DNA of 64,000 nt from Neorhizobium vignae. Lineage in GTDB: Bacteria; Pseudomonadota; Alphaproteobacteria; Rhizobiales; Rhizobiaceae. A program made the translations under genes and the position numbers. The stretch spans positions 1 through 64,000 of the forward strand of contig NZ_JNNU01000007.1 of the NCBI RefSeq assembly GCF_000732195.1, given 5' to 3'. The notes below the pieces were generated by a model. That model was given only the letters and a program-made list of their open reading frames with translations. It had not been told where the DNA came from and ran no database searches. Below are positions 28,189 through 36,652 of the stretch, in pieces (position 1 is the first letter of the stretch; every line of letters starts with the position of its first letter).

Positions 28189-28850
28189 GCATGGATGGCA
28201 TCGTCAATGGCGAGGAAGACATCAGCGATTTGGCCCGCGCGATCGCTGCCTGTCGCATCTGTCGCGACGCGCCCGCGAAAGGCGAGGGCGACCGGTTGCC
28301 GCATCAACCCCGGCCGGTCGCCGTGCTGTCGAAGACCGCGAGGGTGCTGATCGCCGGTCAGGCGCCAGGGCTTCGGGTGCATGAAAGCGGGCTGCCGTTC
28401 GACGATGCTTCCGGCAACCGCCTGCGCGACTGGATGGCGGTGACCCGCGAGGAATTCTATGATCCCAAAAAGTTCGCGATCGTGCCGATGGGTTTCTGTT
28501 TTCCGGGCTATGATGCCAAGGGCAGCGACCTGCCGCCGCGGCTCGAATGCGCGCCGTTCTGGCGCGCCAGGGTAATTGCCGCCATGCCGCAGATCGAGCT
28601 GGTTCTCGCCGTCGGCGGTTATGCGCAGGCCTGGCATCTGGGAAGCCGGCAAGGCAAGAGCATGACGGAGACGGTCGCCAACTGGCGCGACTCCGTCTTC
28701 GCCAATCAGGGACCGAGGATCCTGCCGCTGCCCCATCCGAGCTGGCGCAATACCGGCTGGCTCAAAAAGAATCCGTGGTTCGAGGCGGATCTGCTGCCGG
28801 TGCTGCGACAGCATGTGGATAGCTTGATACGGGAAACAAATTTCGGTTAA
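28185..28850 (+). CDS. Uracil-DNA glycosylase superfamily protein
   Basis: 221 residues. The N-terminal CRIC pair, plus further cysteines in GFCFPG and LECAPFW, resemble the four-cysteine iron-sulfur arrangement of family 4/5 enzymes. The motif VLIAGQAPGLRVHESGLPFDD is at the normal active-site position and LPHPSWRNTGWL is the late motif. The start ATG overlaps the nuclease stop (ATGA), so both are made from one mRNA. Whether it truly removes uracil is not certain, because the active-site Asp/Glu context differs from the canonical GEAPG. Confidence 0.85.
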   Translation: MSMDGIVNGEEDISDLARAIAACRICRDAPAKGEGDRLPHQPRPVAVLSKTARVLIAGQAPGLRVHESGLPFDDASGNRLRDWMAVTREEFYDPKKFAIVPMGFCFPGYDAKGSDLPPRLECAPFWRARVIAAMPQIELVLAVGGYAQAWHLGSRQGKSMTETVANWRDSVFANQGPRILPLPHPSWRNTGWLKKNPWFEADLLPVLRQHVDSLIRETNFG

Positions 28851-28898
28851 CTGCCACGAATTCGGTGTATAACGAAAAATCATTTCGAAAGGACTCTG

Positions 28899-29387
28899 AT
28901 GGACCGCCTTGACCGTAAGATACTGCGCATTCTGCAGGAAGATTCCACTCTCGCCGTCGCGGACCTCGCGAAGAAGGTCGGCCTGTCGACCACGCCTTGC
29001 TGGCGCCGCATCCAGAAGATGGAAGAGGATGGCGTCATCCGTCGCCGCGTGGCGCTGCTCGATCCGGTCAAGGTCAATACCAAGGTCACGGTTTTCGTGT
29101 CGATCCGCACTGCCAGCCACTCGATCGAATGGCTGAAGCGGTTTTCGGAAGTGGTCGTCGATTTCCCGGAAGTGGTCGAATTCTACCGCATGAGCGGCGA
29201 CGTGGACTACCTGCTGCGCGTCGTGGTGCCGGACATCGGCGCCTATGACGCCTTCTACAAGCGCCTGATCGCCAAGATCGAGATCCGCGACGTCTCCTCG
29301 GTCTTCGCGATGGAGCAGATCAAGTACACGACCGAATTGCCGCTCGACTACATGATGCTGGACAACCAGAAGTCCGGCGAAGAATAG
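28899..29387 (+). CDS. Lrp/AsnC family transcriptional regulator
   Basis: 162 residues. An N-terminal winged helix (LDRKILRILQEDSTLAVADLAKKVGLSTTPCWRRIQKMEEDGVI) is followed by a RAM ligand-binding domain (YRMSGDVDYLLRVVVPD). Length and pattern are standard. Followed by its own terminator, so it is a single-gene unit. The target is unknown; amino-acid metabolism is usual for the family. Confidence 0.94.
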   Translation: MDRLDRKILRILQEDSTLAVADLAKKVGLSTTPCWRRIQKMEEDGVIRRRVALLDPVKVNTKVTVFVSIRTASHSIEWLKRFSEVVVDFPEVVEFYRMSGDVDYLLRVVVPDIGAYDAFYKRLIAKIEIRDVSSVFAMEQIKYTTELPLDYMMLDNQKSGEE

Positions 29388-29424
29388 TTCGCTGTTTGGC
29401 GGATCGGGATCATTTTCTGGCAGG

Positions 29425-29448
29425 ACGGGCCGAGTTAAGGCGGCCCGT
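29425..29448 (+). terminator. Rho-independent terminator after the Lrp gene
   Basis: An 8-bp stem ACGGGCCG/CGGCCCGT with an 8-base loop, followed by TTTGGTTTT. Confidence 0.8.
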
Positions 29449-29489
29449 TTGGTTTTATCTGGGCTTCATCGAAACAGATGGAGCTCGAC

Positions 29490-29900
29490 ATGCAGGACCA
29501 GGCCAACAAAACGATCATCCGCGGATATATCGAAGAGATCTGGAACCGCGGTCTGACAGACCGTTTCGCGGATTTCTTCGCGCCGGACTACGATGAAGCC
29601 GTCTATTCGCCCGCCAATGCCGAGGGGCATTGCGCCATGGTGGCGGTGCAGAAGCGGATCATGCCGGATGCAGTCTGGTCGATCGAACGGATGATCGCCG
29701 AAGATGATGGCGTGATGTGCGAGCTGACATTGCGCGGCACGCATCAGGCGGCTTTCAAGGACGTCGACCCCTCTGGCAATCCGATCCGCGTGCGCGCCTA
29801 CCGGACGTTCGTCTTGAAGGACGGAAAGATCGTCCATCATTCCGCATTGCTCGACACCGCCGAACTGCTAAAGCAGATGCGGGGACAGCAGGCGGCATAG
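29490..29900 (+). CDS. SnoaL-like (NTF2 fold) ester cyclase family protein
   Basis: 136 residues from the ATG at 29490, which has GGAG 6 bases before it; the ATG at 29478 lies within that signal. NTF2-like pattern: YIEEIWNRGLTDRFADFFAPDY, a Trp-containing middle strand, LRGTHQAAF and VRAYRTFVLKDGKIVHHSALLD. Such proteins are cyclases or isomerases of small molecules; the substrate cannot be told. It is followed after 16 bases by an AraC regulator, probably in one operon. Confidence 0.82.
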   Translation: MQDQANKTIIRGYIEEIWNRGLTDRFADFFAPDYDEAVYSPANAEGHCAMVAVQKRIMPDAVWSIERMIAEDDGVMCELTLRGTHQAAFKDVDPSGNPIRVRAYRTFVLKDGKIVHHSALLDTAELLKQMRGQQAA

Positions 29901-29916
29901 GGCAAGTCCGGCAGCG

Positions 29917-30669
29917 ATGGCGACGATTTCTCATGCCTATCATCGGGTGTTCGACGAGCCGTTCGAAATCGAACGGGCCTTCGACGCCGACTACCTGCTT
30001 TACGCCTCGACCGGCACCTTCGTTCTCGATATCGGCGAGCGTCGCTGGACGCTGCCGCCGCAAAGAGCGGCGCTGATCGCACGGGGAACGATGATCGCCG
30101 TGCGCAGCAAGGGGCCGGCCACGGCGTCCTCCGTGCTGTTCGGCGACGGCGAGTTCGATGCATCGCTGCCGGCCTGTCGGGTCTTCGGTCTTTCGGAACT
30201 GGCGCGGCAGATGATCCTGCATGTCATGCGTTGGGATGCAGGGCGCGATGCGGCTGACGAAGCCGCGAATGCCTTCTTCAGAGCACTCGCTTCCGTCGCG
30301 GGAGATCTGGCTGCGGAGGAGGACGAGACATGGTTGCCGAAACCGCAGTCGCCGGGGATGGCGGTCGCCGTCGAGCGGATGCTGGAATATCTCGACCGGG
30401 ACATCGAGTTCGGTTCGCTGGCGCAGGCCGCCCATCTTTCGGAGCGGACATTGGCGCGGAAATTCGATGCGGAACTCGGCATGAGCTTTCGCGATTTCCG
30501 GCATCGGGCGCGGATGGTGAGGGCCAAGGAGATGTTGCTCGCCGGCCGGGAGCCGGTGACGGAGATCGGGCTCGCCTGCGGGTTCGAAAGCACGAGCTCC
30601 TTCATCAAGGCGTTCAGAACGTTTGCGGGCGCGACACCGCGGCAATATCGGGCGGGTAAAGCCGGCTAA
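29917..30669 (+). CDS. AraC family transcriptional regulator
   Basis: 250 residues. A cupin-like N-terminal domain (about 10-90) with LPPQRAALIARGTMIAV is followed by an AraC DNA-binding domain. Its helix-turn-helix pair is VEFGSLAQAAHLSERTLARKF-like and EPVTEIGLACGFESTSSFIKAFRTFAGATPRQYR. The stop overlaps the convergent AlkD gene by 4 bases. It may control the preceding SnoaL-like gene. Confidence 0.88.
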   Translation: MATISHAYHRVFDEPFEIERAFDADYLLYASTGTFVLDIGERRWTLPPQRAALIARGTMIAVRSKGPATASSVLFGDGEFDASLPACRVFGLSELARQMILHVMRWDAGRDAADEAANAFFRALASVAGDLAAEEDETWLPKPQSPGMAVAVERMLEYLDRDIEFGSLAQAAHLSERTLARKFDAELGMSFRDFRHRARMVRAKEMLLAGREPVTEIGLACGFESTSSFIKAFRTFAGATPRQYRAGKAG

Positions 30670-31355
30670 CCCCTCAACCGCGCCAAAAGCTTCTCGCTCG
30701 ACAATTCCCTGACGGCGTCCTTGCCGATCCAGCGGGCGGTCCTGTCCGGCGATGCGGCGAGCTTTTCGGAGAGTGCGAGCGCGGGGACGTGGCAGGTGCG
30801 GTTGCGCTTGCCGATATTGCGGAGCGCCCAGTTGACCGCCTTTTTCACGAAATTGCGCGGGTCGGCGGCATGCGCCTCGATCAGCGGCAGATAGGCGATG
30901 AAGGTGCCGTCGGGCTCGTCCTTGCGATGGACGGCGGCGCCCGCGATCATCGCAAACGCGGTGCGGCGGACGAACTCGCGCTCATCCTCGGCGAAATCTG
31001 CGACAAGTTGCTGCCAGAACGGCGTTTCGGTGAAAAGGTCCGCGGCAGTATCGACGATCTCCCAGGAGGCGAAGTCTTCCGACCAGCCGCGGGCCTCGGC
31101 CGGCGTCAGGGCCGCGGGATCGGCGGTATAGATCGCCAGCATCCGGGCTTCGCGAATGCCGGTGCGCCATAGATCCAGCGCCCGCCCGTGATCGCGTTTG
31201 ATCGCCCGCGCGATCTTCTGCAGGTCGGGATTGGAAATGCCGATCGCCTTGTCGGTGACAATGCCGAAACGGGCCATGCCGGAGATGTTCTCCTCCGATC
31301 GCTGCGTTTCGAGATGCGCGATGATCCCGGCGACGTCGGAGGAGGGGCCGATCAT
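30666..31355 (-). CDS. DNA alkylation repair protein, AlkD family
   Basis: 229 residues from the ATG at 31355. HEAT-like helical repeats typical of AlkD glycosylases; recognisable pieces are RFGIVTDKAIGIS, RMLAIYTADP, DFASWEIVDTAADL and KKAVNWALRNIGKR. It would excise bulky alkylated bases by wrapping DNA. It begins 7 bases after the stop of the upstream dehydrogenase, so the two are co-transcribed although functionally unrelated. Confidence 0.9.
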   Translation of the reverse strand: MIGPSSDVAGIIAHLETQRSEENISGMARFGIVTDKAIGISNPDLQKIARAIKRDHGRALDLWRTGIREARMLAIYTADPAALTPAEARGWSEDFASWEIVDTAADLFTETPFWQQLVADFAEDEREFVRRTAFAMIAGAAVHRKDEPDGTFIAYLPLIEAHAADPRNFVKKAVNWALRNIGKRNRTCHVPALALSEKLAASPDRTARWIGKDAVRELSSEKLLARLRG

Positions 31356-31362
31356 GGCCGGC

Positions 31363-32235
31363 CTATTTCTTTTCGAGCCGTGCGAGCAGCGAGGATGTAT
31401 CCCAGCGCTTGCCGCCCATCGCCTGGACGTCACCATAGAACTGGTCGACCAGGGCCGTGACCGGCAGCTTGGCGCCGTTGCGGCGGGCTTCGGTCAGGAC
31501 GATGTCGAGATCCTTGCGCATCCAGTCGACCGCAAAGCCGAAGTCGTACTTGCCGGCATTCATCGTCTTGTAGCGGTTCTCCATCTGCCAGGAGCCGGCC
31601 GCACCCTTGGAAATCACCTCGATGACCTTCTCGATGTCCAGGCCTGCCTGCTTGCCGAAATGGATCGATTCGGCGAGGCCCTGAACGAGCCCGGCGATGC
31701 AGATCTGGTTCATCATCTTGGTGAGCTGGCCGGCGCCGGCCGGACCCATGAGGCCGACCATGCGGGCATAGGCGCCGATCACCGGCCTGGCCTTCTCGAA
31801 CGTCGCTTCGTCACCGCCGCACATCACGGTGAGCACGCCGTTTTCGGCACCCGCCTGGCCGCCGGAGACCGGTGCGTCGATAAAGCCGACGCCCTTTTCC
31901 CGTGCCGCGGCATCGAGCTCGCGAGCGACTTCGGCGCTGGCGGTGGTGTTGTCGATCAGGATCGCTCCCGGTTTCATCCCGGCGAGAACGCCCGTTTTGG
32001 TGATTGTCACCGAGCGGAGATCGTCGTCATTGCCGACGCAGACGAACACGAAATCGGCATCCCTGGCCGCTTCGGCCGGCGTCGCGGCGGCCCTGCCGCC
32101 AAATTTCGTCGCCCAGTCCTCGGCCTTGGCAGCCGTGCGGTTGTAGACGGTGACGTCATGGCCGCCCTTGACCTTGAGATGCCCGGCCATGGGATAACCC
32201 ATCACCCCGAGACCGATGAATGCCACTTTCGCCAT
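31363..32235 (-). CDS. Beta-hydroxyacid dehydrogenase (3-hydroxyisobutyrate / tartronate semialdehyde reductase type)
   Basis: 290 residues. Rossmann motif FIGLGVMGYPMAGHL at 7-20, substrate motif IDAPVSGGQAGAENG at 119-133 and catalytic Lys173 in GAGQLTKMMNQ. NADP/NAD-dependent reduction of a 3-hydroxyacid semialdehyde. Length and spacing are standard, but which of 3-hydroxyisobutyrate, tartronate semialdehyde or another substrate is used cannot be told. Confidence 0.92.
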   Translation of the reverse strand: MAKVAFIGLGVMGYPMAGHLKVKGGHDVTVYNRTAAKAEDWATKFGGRAAATPAEAARDADFVFVCVGNDDDLRSVTITKTGVLAGMKPGAILIDNTTASAEVARELDAAAREKGVGFIDAPVSGGQAGAENGVLTVMCGGDEATFEKARPVIGAYARMVGLMGPAGAGQLTKMMNQICIAGLVQGLAESIHFGKQAGLDIEKVIEVISKGAAGSWQMENRYKTMNAGKYDFGFAVDWMRKDLDIVLTEARRNGAKLPVTALVDQFYGDVQAMGGKRWDTSSLLARLEKK

Positions 32236-32397
32236 GCTGAACCTCCAGAATTTTGTTGCCAGAGGATTAGAGCAAAGCGGACCTTCGGAAAAGCACAGTT
32301 CGGTGAAAAGCGCAGATTTCGGTTTTGGGAGAGGCTTCGCGGAGGCGGGTTTTGACGGGCCATGGCTACCGGCAGGAAATATCCGTTCCGGTCTGGC

Positions 32398-32934
32398 TCA
32401 TTCGCCCGCGGCTGAAAGCACGTAGCGGCATTGTCGGATGTTTTCTCCGCGCGGCCGCGAAAAACGCTCGACGATATCGAGATGACGAAAACCGAGCTTG
32501 ACGAGGATGCGTCCGGAAGCGGGATTGTCCTCGGCATGTCCCGACTTCAGGACCGACAGCCCGATCTCCTCGAAGGCGAAGCGGATTGTCGCGCGCGCCG
32601 CTTCCGATGCATAGCCGGAACCCCAGGCGGCTTGCTCGAACCAGTAGCCGAGTTCGCCCGTGCCACCGGCAATCCCGTCGATATCGACGAGGCCGACCAT
32701 CCGGCCCTCGATGTCCACGGCGAAACGGCAGGCTTCGCCGGCAAGCCATTCCCGCTCGTGATCGGAAAACCACGCTTCTGTCGCCAGCGGATCCGGCGGG
32801 AAGGCGGCCATGCGCAGCATGCGCGTGACCTGCCAGTCGGATTGGATTTCGAACGCCCGGCCGGCATCCCTGGCCGTCGTCGGCCTCAGCACGAGCCGTT
32901 CTGTTTTGAGCGGGCGGCGCGGGGGAACCAGCAT
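32398..32934 (-). CDS. GNAT family N-acetyltransferase, RimJ/RimL type
   Basis: 178 residues. It begins with the TERLVLRPTTARDAGRAFEI pattern of the Acetyltransf_3 group and contains IEGRMVGLVDIDG, GELGYWFEQAAWGSGYASEA (acetyl-CoA loop) and HAEDNPASGRILVKLGF. It uses acetyl-CoA to acylate an amino group; the target is unknown. Downstream of the CopD-like gene on the same strand with a 16-base gap. Confidence 0.9.
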   Translation of the reverse strand: MLVPPRRPLKTERLVLRPTTARDAGRAFEIQSDWQVTRMLRMAAFPPDPLATEAWFSDHEREWLAGEACRFAVDIEGRMVGLVDIDGIAGGTGELGYWFEQAAWGSGYASEAARATIRFAFEEIGLSVLKSGHAEDNPASGRILVKLGFRHLDIVERFSRPRGENIRQCRYVLSAAGE

Positions 32935-32950
32935 CGCTTTGCCGCCGCGG

Positions 32951-33361
32951 TCAGAACGGTTTGATGACCGTAAGCGCGACGATGACGACGACCGAGCCGA
33001 GGATGATCGGCAGGCCGGCGCGCACGAAGGCCGGCGGGTCGAGATGCGGATCGGCTTCCATGCGGCGCATCCAGGCGCCCTGCATCCCGTGCAGCGCCGA
33101 CAGCATCAGCACGATCAGGAACTTGAAGCCGAACCAGCCGGACGTATAGAAGCCGTAGCCGAAGGCGAGCCACAGGCCGAAAAGCCAGGCGCCGCCGAGT
33201 GCGGCCGTGGTGACGGTGCGGTCGTATTTCCTGAGCGCCGAGATGACGCCGGTGCGGATGGTCGGCGGCACCATGCCGATGACGAAGGCGTTGATCAGCA
33301 TGCCGCCGATCAGCAGGAAGTCGGAAAGGATGTGCAGGGCCTTGATAACGAAATACAGCAT
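32951..33361 (-). CDS. Four-helix CopD/HemJ-like membrane protein
   Basis: 136 residues from the ATG at 33361 (TGGAG upstream; a TTG 6 bases earlier is the alternative). Four membrane helices. The N-terminal FVIKALHILSDFLLIGGML carries a helix histidine like heme-binding HemJ/CopD proteins, and LHGMQGAWMRRME a second one. It might bind heme or copper or be a quinone-linked integral protein. Begins 2 bases after the DinB stop, so these genes form an operon. Confidence 0.75.
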   Translation of the reverse strand: MLYFVIKALHILSDFLLIGGMLINAFVIGMVPPTIRTGVISALRKYDRTVTTAALGGAWLFGLWLAFGYGFYTSGWFGFKFLIVLMLSALHGMQGAWMRRMEADPHLDPPAFVRAGLPIILGSVVVIVALTVIKPF

Positions 33362-33363
33362 GG

Positions 33364-33918
33364 TCAACTCCAGATCATGGCTTCGGTGAAGCCCAGTTCG
33401 GCAAAATCTTGTTGTCTCAATTGGTCTTCGCCCGTGCAGAAGAACTCGTCGAGCTGCGGCGGTTCGACCGAGGTTCCCGACAGCATGGCGTGAACCTGGC
33501 CGCGGTGATGGATCTGGTGCTGGAAGAGATGCATCAGCAGGCGATCGGCAGGTTCGACCTGCACGAAGGTTTCCCGGGGAATGCGGATTTCCTCGGTCAC
33601 GGTTTTCTCATCCAAGCTTCGACAGTGATCGATCAGGCGGCGGTCGGCGGCGCGCTGTTCGCGGTCGAGATCGGCAAAGAGGGGACACGGGATTTCCGGC
33701 TCGAAGGCTGCGGGTCCGAGGCAATCGCCTTCGAGCGCGCTGATATAGAGCCAGTCGACGGTGAGGATATGGTTGAGCGTGTGGATGATGGACGGGAAGA
33801 AGCTGACCCGCGTCGCATCCAGCTCTTCGCGCGAAAGCTCTCCGCACGCTTTCAGCAGCCGGTGGTTGGCCCAGGCGTTGTTATAGGCCTGGGCGAGAAG
33901 ATAGCGCTGCGGCGTCAT
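33364..33918 (-). CDS. DinB family metal-dependent protein
   Basis: 184 residues; strong GGAGGG upstream. Four-helix-bundle DinB/YfiT fold with the three metal histidines in the usual places: HTLNHILTVDWLY in helix 2 (His near 46-50) and LFQHQIHHRGQVHAML in helix 4 (about 134-149). Family members are thiol-dependent transferases or damage-inducible proteins of unknown substrate. First gene of the DinB, CopD-like, GNAT set. Confidence 0.88.
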   Translation of the reverse strand: MTPQRYLLAQAYNNAWANHRLLKACGELSREELDATRVSFFPSIIHTLNHILTVDWLYISALEGDCLGPAAFEPEIPCPLFADLDREQRAADRRLIDHCRSLDEKTVTEEIRIPRETFVQVEPADRLLMHLFQHQIHHRGQVHAMLSGTSVEPPQLDEFFCTGEDQLRQQDFAELGFTEAMIWS

Positions 33919-33985
33919 CCGAATCCCTCCGTTGCGGAGGGAAACTATCGGTGATCAGGGGTAATGAGAAGATGGCTCGCCGTCG

Positions 33986-35599
33986 CTAAGATGATTTGGA
34001 CGATTGATCGCCATCGGTTTCCGTCACTGGTTTGCCACCGTTGGCTCTGGGCGTCGCGCGATGGCTGCTTCTGGAATTCGCAATTGAGTGGGCATCTTTA
34101 GCCGCCAGGTTCTGGTTGACGCCCTTGAGCGGCGTATTCTGGGGATTGCGCTTCGAGTCATCAAAATAGTTCGACCCTGGTTCCAGGCTCGTGGCGATGT
34201 CGCTCCAAAGCCGACGCAGCCGACGGACGTGCAGATCATCGGTGATCCAGCACATCAGGTGTTCTGCGGAGGTGGATAGAAGGCCGGGGCTCGTGCTGAT
34301 CCGCTCCCGTGCCCATTTGCAGAACTCATCGACAGTCACCTTCTTGGTGCTCCCTGCTTCGACGATGAGGAAGTTGCTCTTGGACACGTCCGCAGCCATG
34401 CGAAGACGTTCGGTCGGCGCCATGAGGACGCTTGCATAGATGTCATCGAACTGGGACGGCGCATGGATGCTGTCAATCGCCCGCTCCAGGTCGAAAATCG
34501 TGCGGACGTTCAGCTCGCGCAACAACAGGAAGCGTTCCAGGCCGACGATGTGGCAGAGCTGCGCCTGGGCAATCCAATCGATGCACTGATAGATGCCATA
34601 GGGCGTTTCGATGTGAAGGAGGATCGGGTTGTATGTCGCGAGGTTCTGAACGTCGTAGATTCCGCACTCCTCCAGCCGGAAGCGTGTCTCATAGTCGACG
34701 CCGTCGATCACTTCCGGCGAAGTGACTTTTTTGAGCTGGGAGAAACGGTCATCGCTGGTCTTGATCCACCTGATCTGTTCCTGCAGCTTCACGAGCAGGA
34801 ATTTGGTGGAGCTCTGCGGGATGAGGCCAAGCAAGGGCGCAAGCACTAGCCACACGAGCGGAATGCTGTTCGAGCCGTTCCCGCCGGTCACGACGCCGCC
34901 AACCACGGAAAAGGGATCGGAAAGTGCCGCGAACAGAAGCGTGGTGACGACGATCGACGCGATGCTCTCACCCGTCAGCCGCAGGAAGGTGTTGGAGGAG
35001 AGGTCGAATACGGCGAGCCTGCTCAACATCGTGCGAACAGAGGCTATGTATGTGCCCGCGAAGGTGAGCGCTGCGATAACCAGGAGCTGATCAGCTTTGG
35101 TCGGTGCTGCGCCATCCGGAAGAGGGCAGGTACCGGATTGAAGTCCGCAGGCGAGCGCATTGCCAAGAAAATGGAATCCGAAATAGGCGAGAACCATAAA
35201 GCCGATCGTCGAGAGCGCCAGCCTATACCCGAAATAGACTCGCCTTTGTTCGGCCGCGCGGACGAACATTTCCAGTCTCTCGCGCTCATCAAGCGGTTTG
35301 GCATCCTTGGGAGGTTCGTCCAGTCTCAGGTCAGCTGTATATTTCGACCGGACAAACTCGAAGGAGGGATTGGTGGCTATCCCTTTTTGATCCGAGTCCT
35401 TCTTATCAAAATTTTCGTAAAAATCCTGAATCTGCCGTAGTCGCCGCAACCGCACCTCATGGCGTGCGAATAATACGAGCAGCGGCGTCATGATTGCGAG
35501 GAGTAACGCAATCCAGTTGACAGCGCCGAGAATTGCCAGGATTGGGCCCGGCGTCCCAACCAGGCTGTAGAGCAAGGCCGGCCAAGAAGACTGATCCAT
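33986..35599 (-). CDS. Orphan five-TM membrane protein with helix-hairpin-helix-like C-terminal region
   Basis: 537 residues from the ATG at 35599, which has GGGGGA 8 bases upstream; an ATG at 35614 lacks such a signal. Predicted helices are at about 22-45, 125-147, 171-187, 213-233 and 246-260. Two cysteines in the TM2-TM3 loop (about 151 and 158) could form a disulfide. The cytoplasmic half contains two similar stretches, RLEECGIYDVQNLATYNP (about 307-325) and LLLRELNVRTIFDLERAID (about 357-375), resembling helix-hairpin-helix units. The tail is Ser/Asn-rich and disordered. Base composition is more A+T-rich than its neighbours. I do not recognise the family. Confidence 0.72.
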   Translation of the reverse strand: MDQSSWPALLYSLVGTPGPILAILGAVNWIALLLAIMTPLLVLFARHEVRLRRLRQIQDFYENFDKKDSDQKGIATNPSFEFVRSKYTADLRLDEPPKDAKPLDERERLEMFVRAAEQRRVYFGYRLALSTIGFMVLAYFGFHFLGNALACGLQSGTCPLPDGAAPTKADQLLVIAALTFAGTYIASVRTMLSRLAVFDLSSNTFLRLTGESIASIVVTTLLFAALSDPFSVVGGVVTGGNGSNSIPLVWLVLAPLLGLIPQSSTKFLLVKLQEQIRWIKTSDDRFSQLKKVTSPEVIDGVDYETRFRLEECGIYDVQNLATYNPILLHIETPYGIYQCIDWIAQAQLCHIVGLERFLLLRELNVRTIFDLERAIDSIHAPSQFDDIYASVLMAPTERLRMAADVSKSNFLIVEAGSTKKVTVDEFCKWARERISTSPGLLSTSAEHLMCWITDDLHVRRLRRLWSDIATSLEPGSNYFDDSKRNPQNTPLKGVNQNLAAKDAHSIANSRSSHRATPRANGGKPVTETDGDQSSKSS

Positions 35600-35695
35600 T
35601 CGCTTGTCCCCCATAGGTTGAGGGTCAAGTTACGCCGGTTGCATTTATACCGCTACTAATTTGATGCAATCTTTGGTTGCAGCATCAACCTGCGA

Positions 35696-36517
35696 TCAGG
35701 ACTTTACAATCAGCCGCGCAATCACCAGATGGCCCGGCGTCGGGTTGCCGTCCTGCATCCGCACGTTGATGTCGGAGATTTCGAGGAGTTCGAAGCCGGT
35801 GGCGGCGAGGCGTTCGCGGACATAGGTCTCCGAGTGGGCGAAACGCTGGTGCGGGCCGACGATGTAGGGCCGGCCGGCAAAGCTCTCGTCGGGCAGGGTC
35901 TCCGAGGAGAAGACGAACAGGCCGCCGGGAGCCATGTTTTCTGCCGCGCCAAAGAACAGCGGTTCCAGCGCGCCGAGATAGGGCAGCACGTCGGTGGCGG
36001 TCACCAGGTCGAAGGGCTCGTCGTCATTGTCTTCGAGGAAATCCTCGACTTCGGCCACGTAAAGCGTCTCGTAGAGATCCTTTTCGTGCGCGATTTCAAC
36101 CATGTTCTCGGAAATGTCGATGCCGGTGATGTCGTCGACCATGTCGCGCAGCGTGCCGCCTGTCAGCCCCGTGCCGCAGCCGAGATCGAGCATCCGCTTG
36201 AACGGCCCGAGCTTCAGCTCCTGCAGGCGCTGGCGCACGATGACCGGCACGGCGTAGCCCAGCTGCTCGACGAGAATGTCCTCGAAGCTTTCGGCGTGCT
36301 GGTCGAACAGGGTTTCCACATAGGCGTCCGGCGCCTTGGGCGGCGTTTCGCCGCGGCCCATGGCTGCGATGCGCACGGCGGCACCGCCGTGGTCCTCGGG
36401 ATCGAGCTCGAGCACCTGCTCGTAGGCCTTGACGGCTGCGTCGATATCGCCCGCCTTTTCCAGCGCCAGCGCGCGGTTATAGGCCTCTGCCAGGGCTTCC
36501 TCGTCGATCTTCTTCAT
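35696..36517 (-). CDS. TPR-containing SAM-dependent methyltransferase
   Basis: 273 residues from the ATG at 36517 (AAGGA upstream). One or two TPR-like helices (AEAYNRALALEKAGDIDAAVKAYEQVLELDPED, about 8-41) precede a class I methyltransferase: motif I LDLGCGTGLTGG near 117-128, GIDISENMVEIA, an EDNDDEPFDLVTATDV strand and PGGLFVFSSE. The methyl acceptor is unknown. Single gene with its own start. Confidence 0.88.
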   Translation of the reverse strand: MKKIDEEALAEAYNRALALEKAGDIDAAVKAYEQVLELDPEDHGGAAVRIAAMGRGETPPKAPDAYVETLFDQHAESFEDILVEQLGYAVPVIVRQRLQELKLGPFKRMLDLGCGTGLTGGTLRDMVDDITGIDISENMVEIAHEKDLYETLYVAEVEDFLEDNDDEPFDLVTATDVLPYLGALEPLFFGAAENMAPGGLFVFSSETLPDESFAGRPYIVGPHQRFAHSETYVRERLAATGFELLEISDINVRMQDGNPTPGHLVIARLIVKS

Positions 36518-36652
36518 GGCCAGCGTCCTTCTTGTCGCAAGCGGCTTTAAGCCCGCGGCCGGCATTTGTCCATCCGGGGGAACGGGGCGGGTGCTCATTC
36601 GTTGAAAGGCCAAAGCAGAACGGTTTTTGAGAACCATCTCGGGGAGAAGGTC

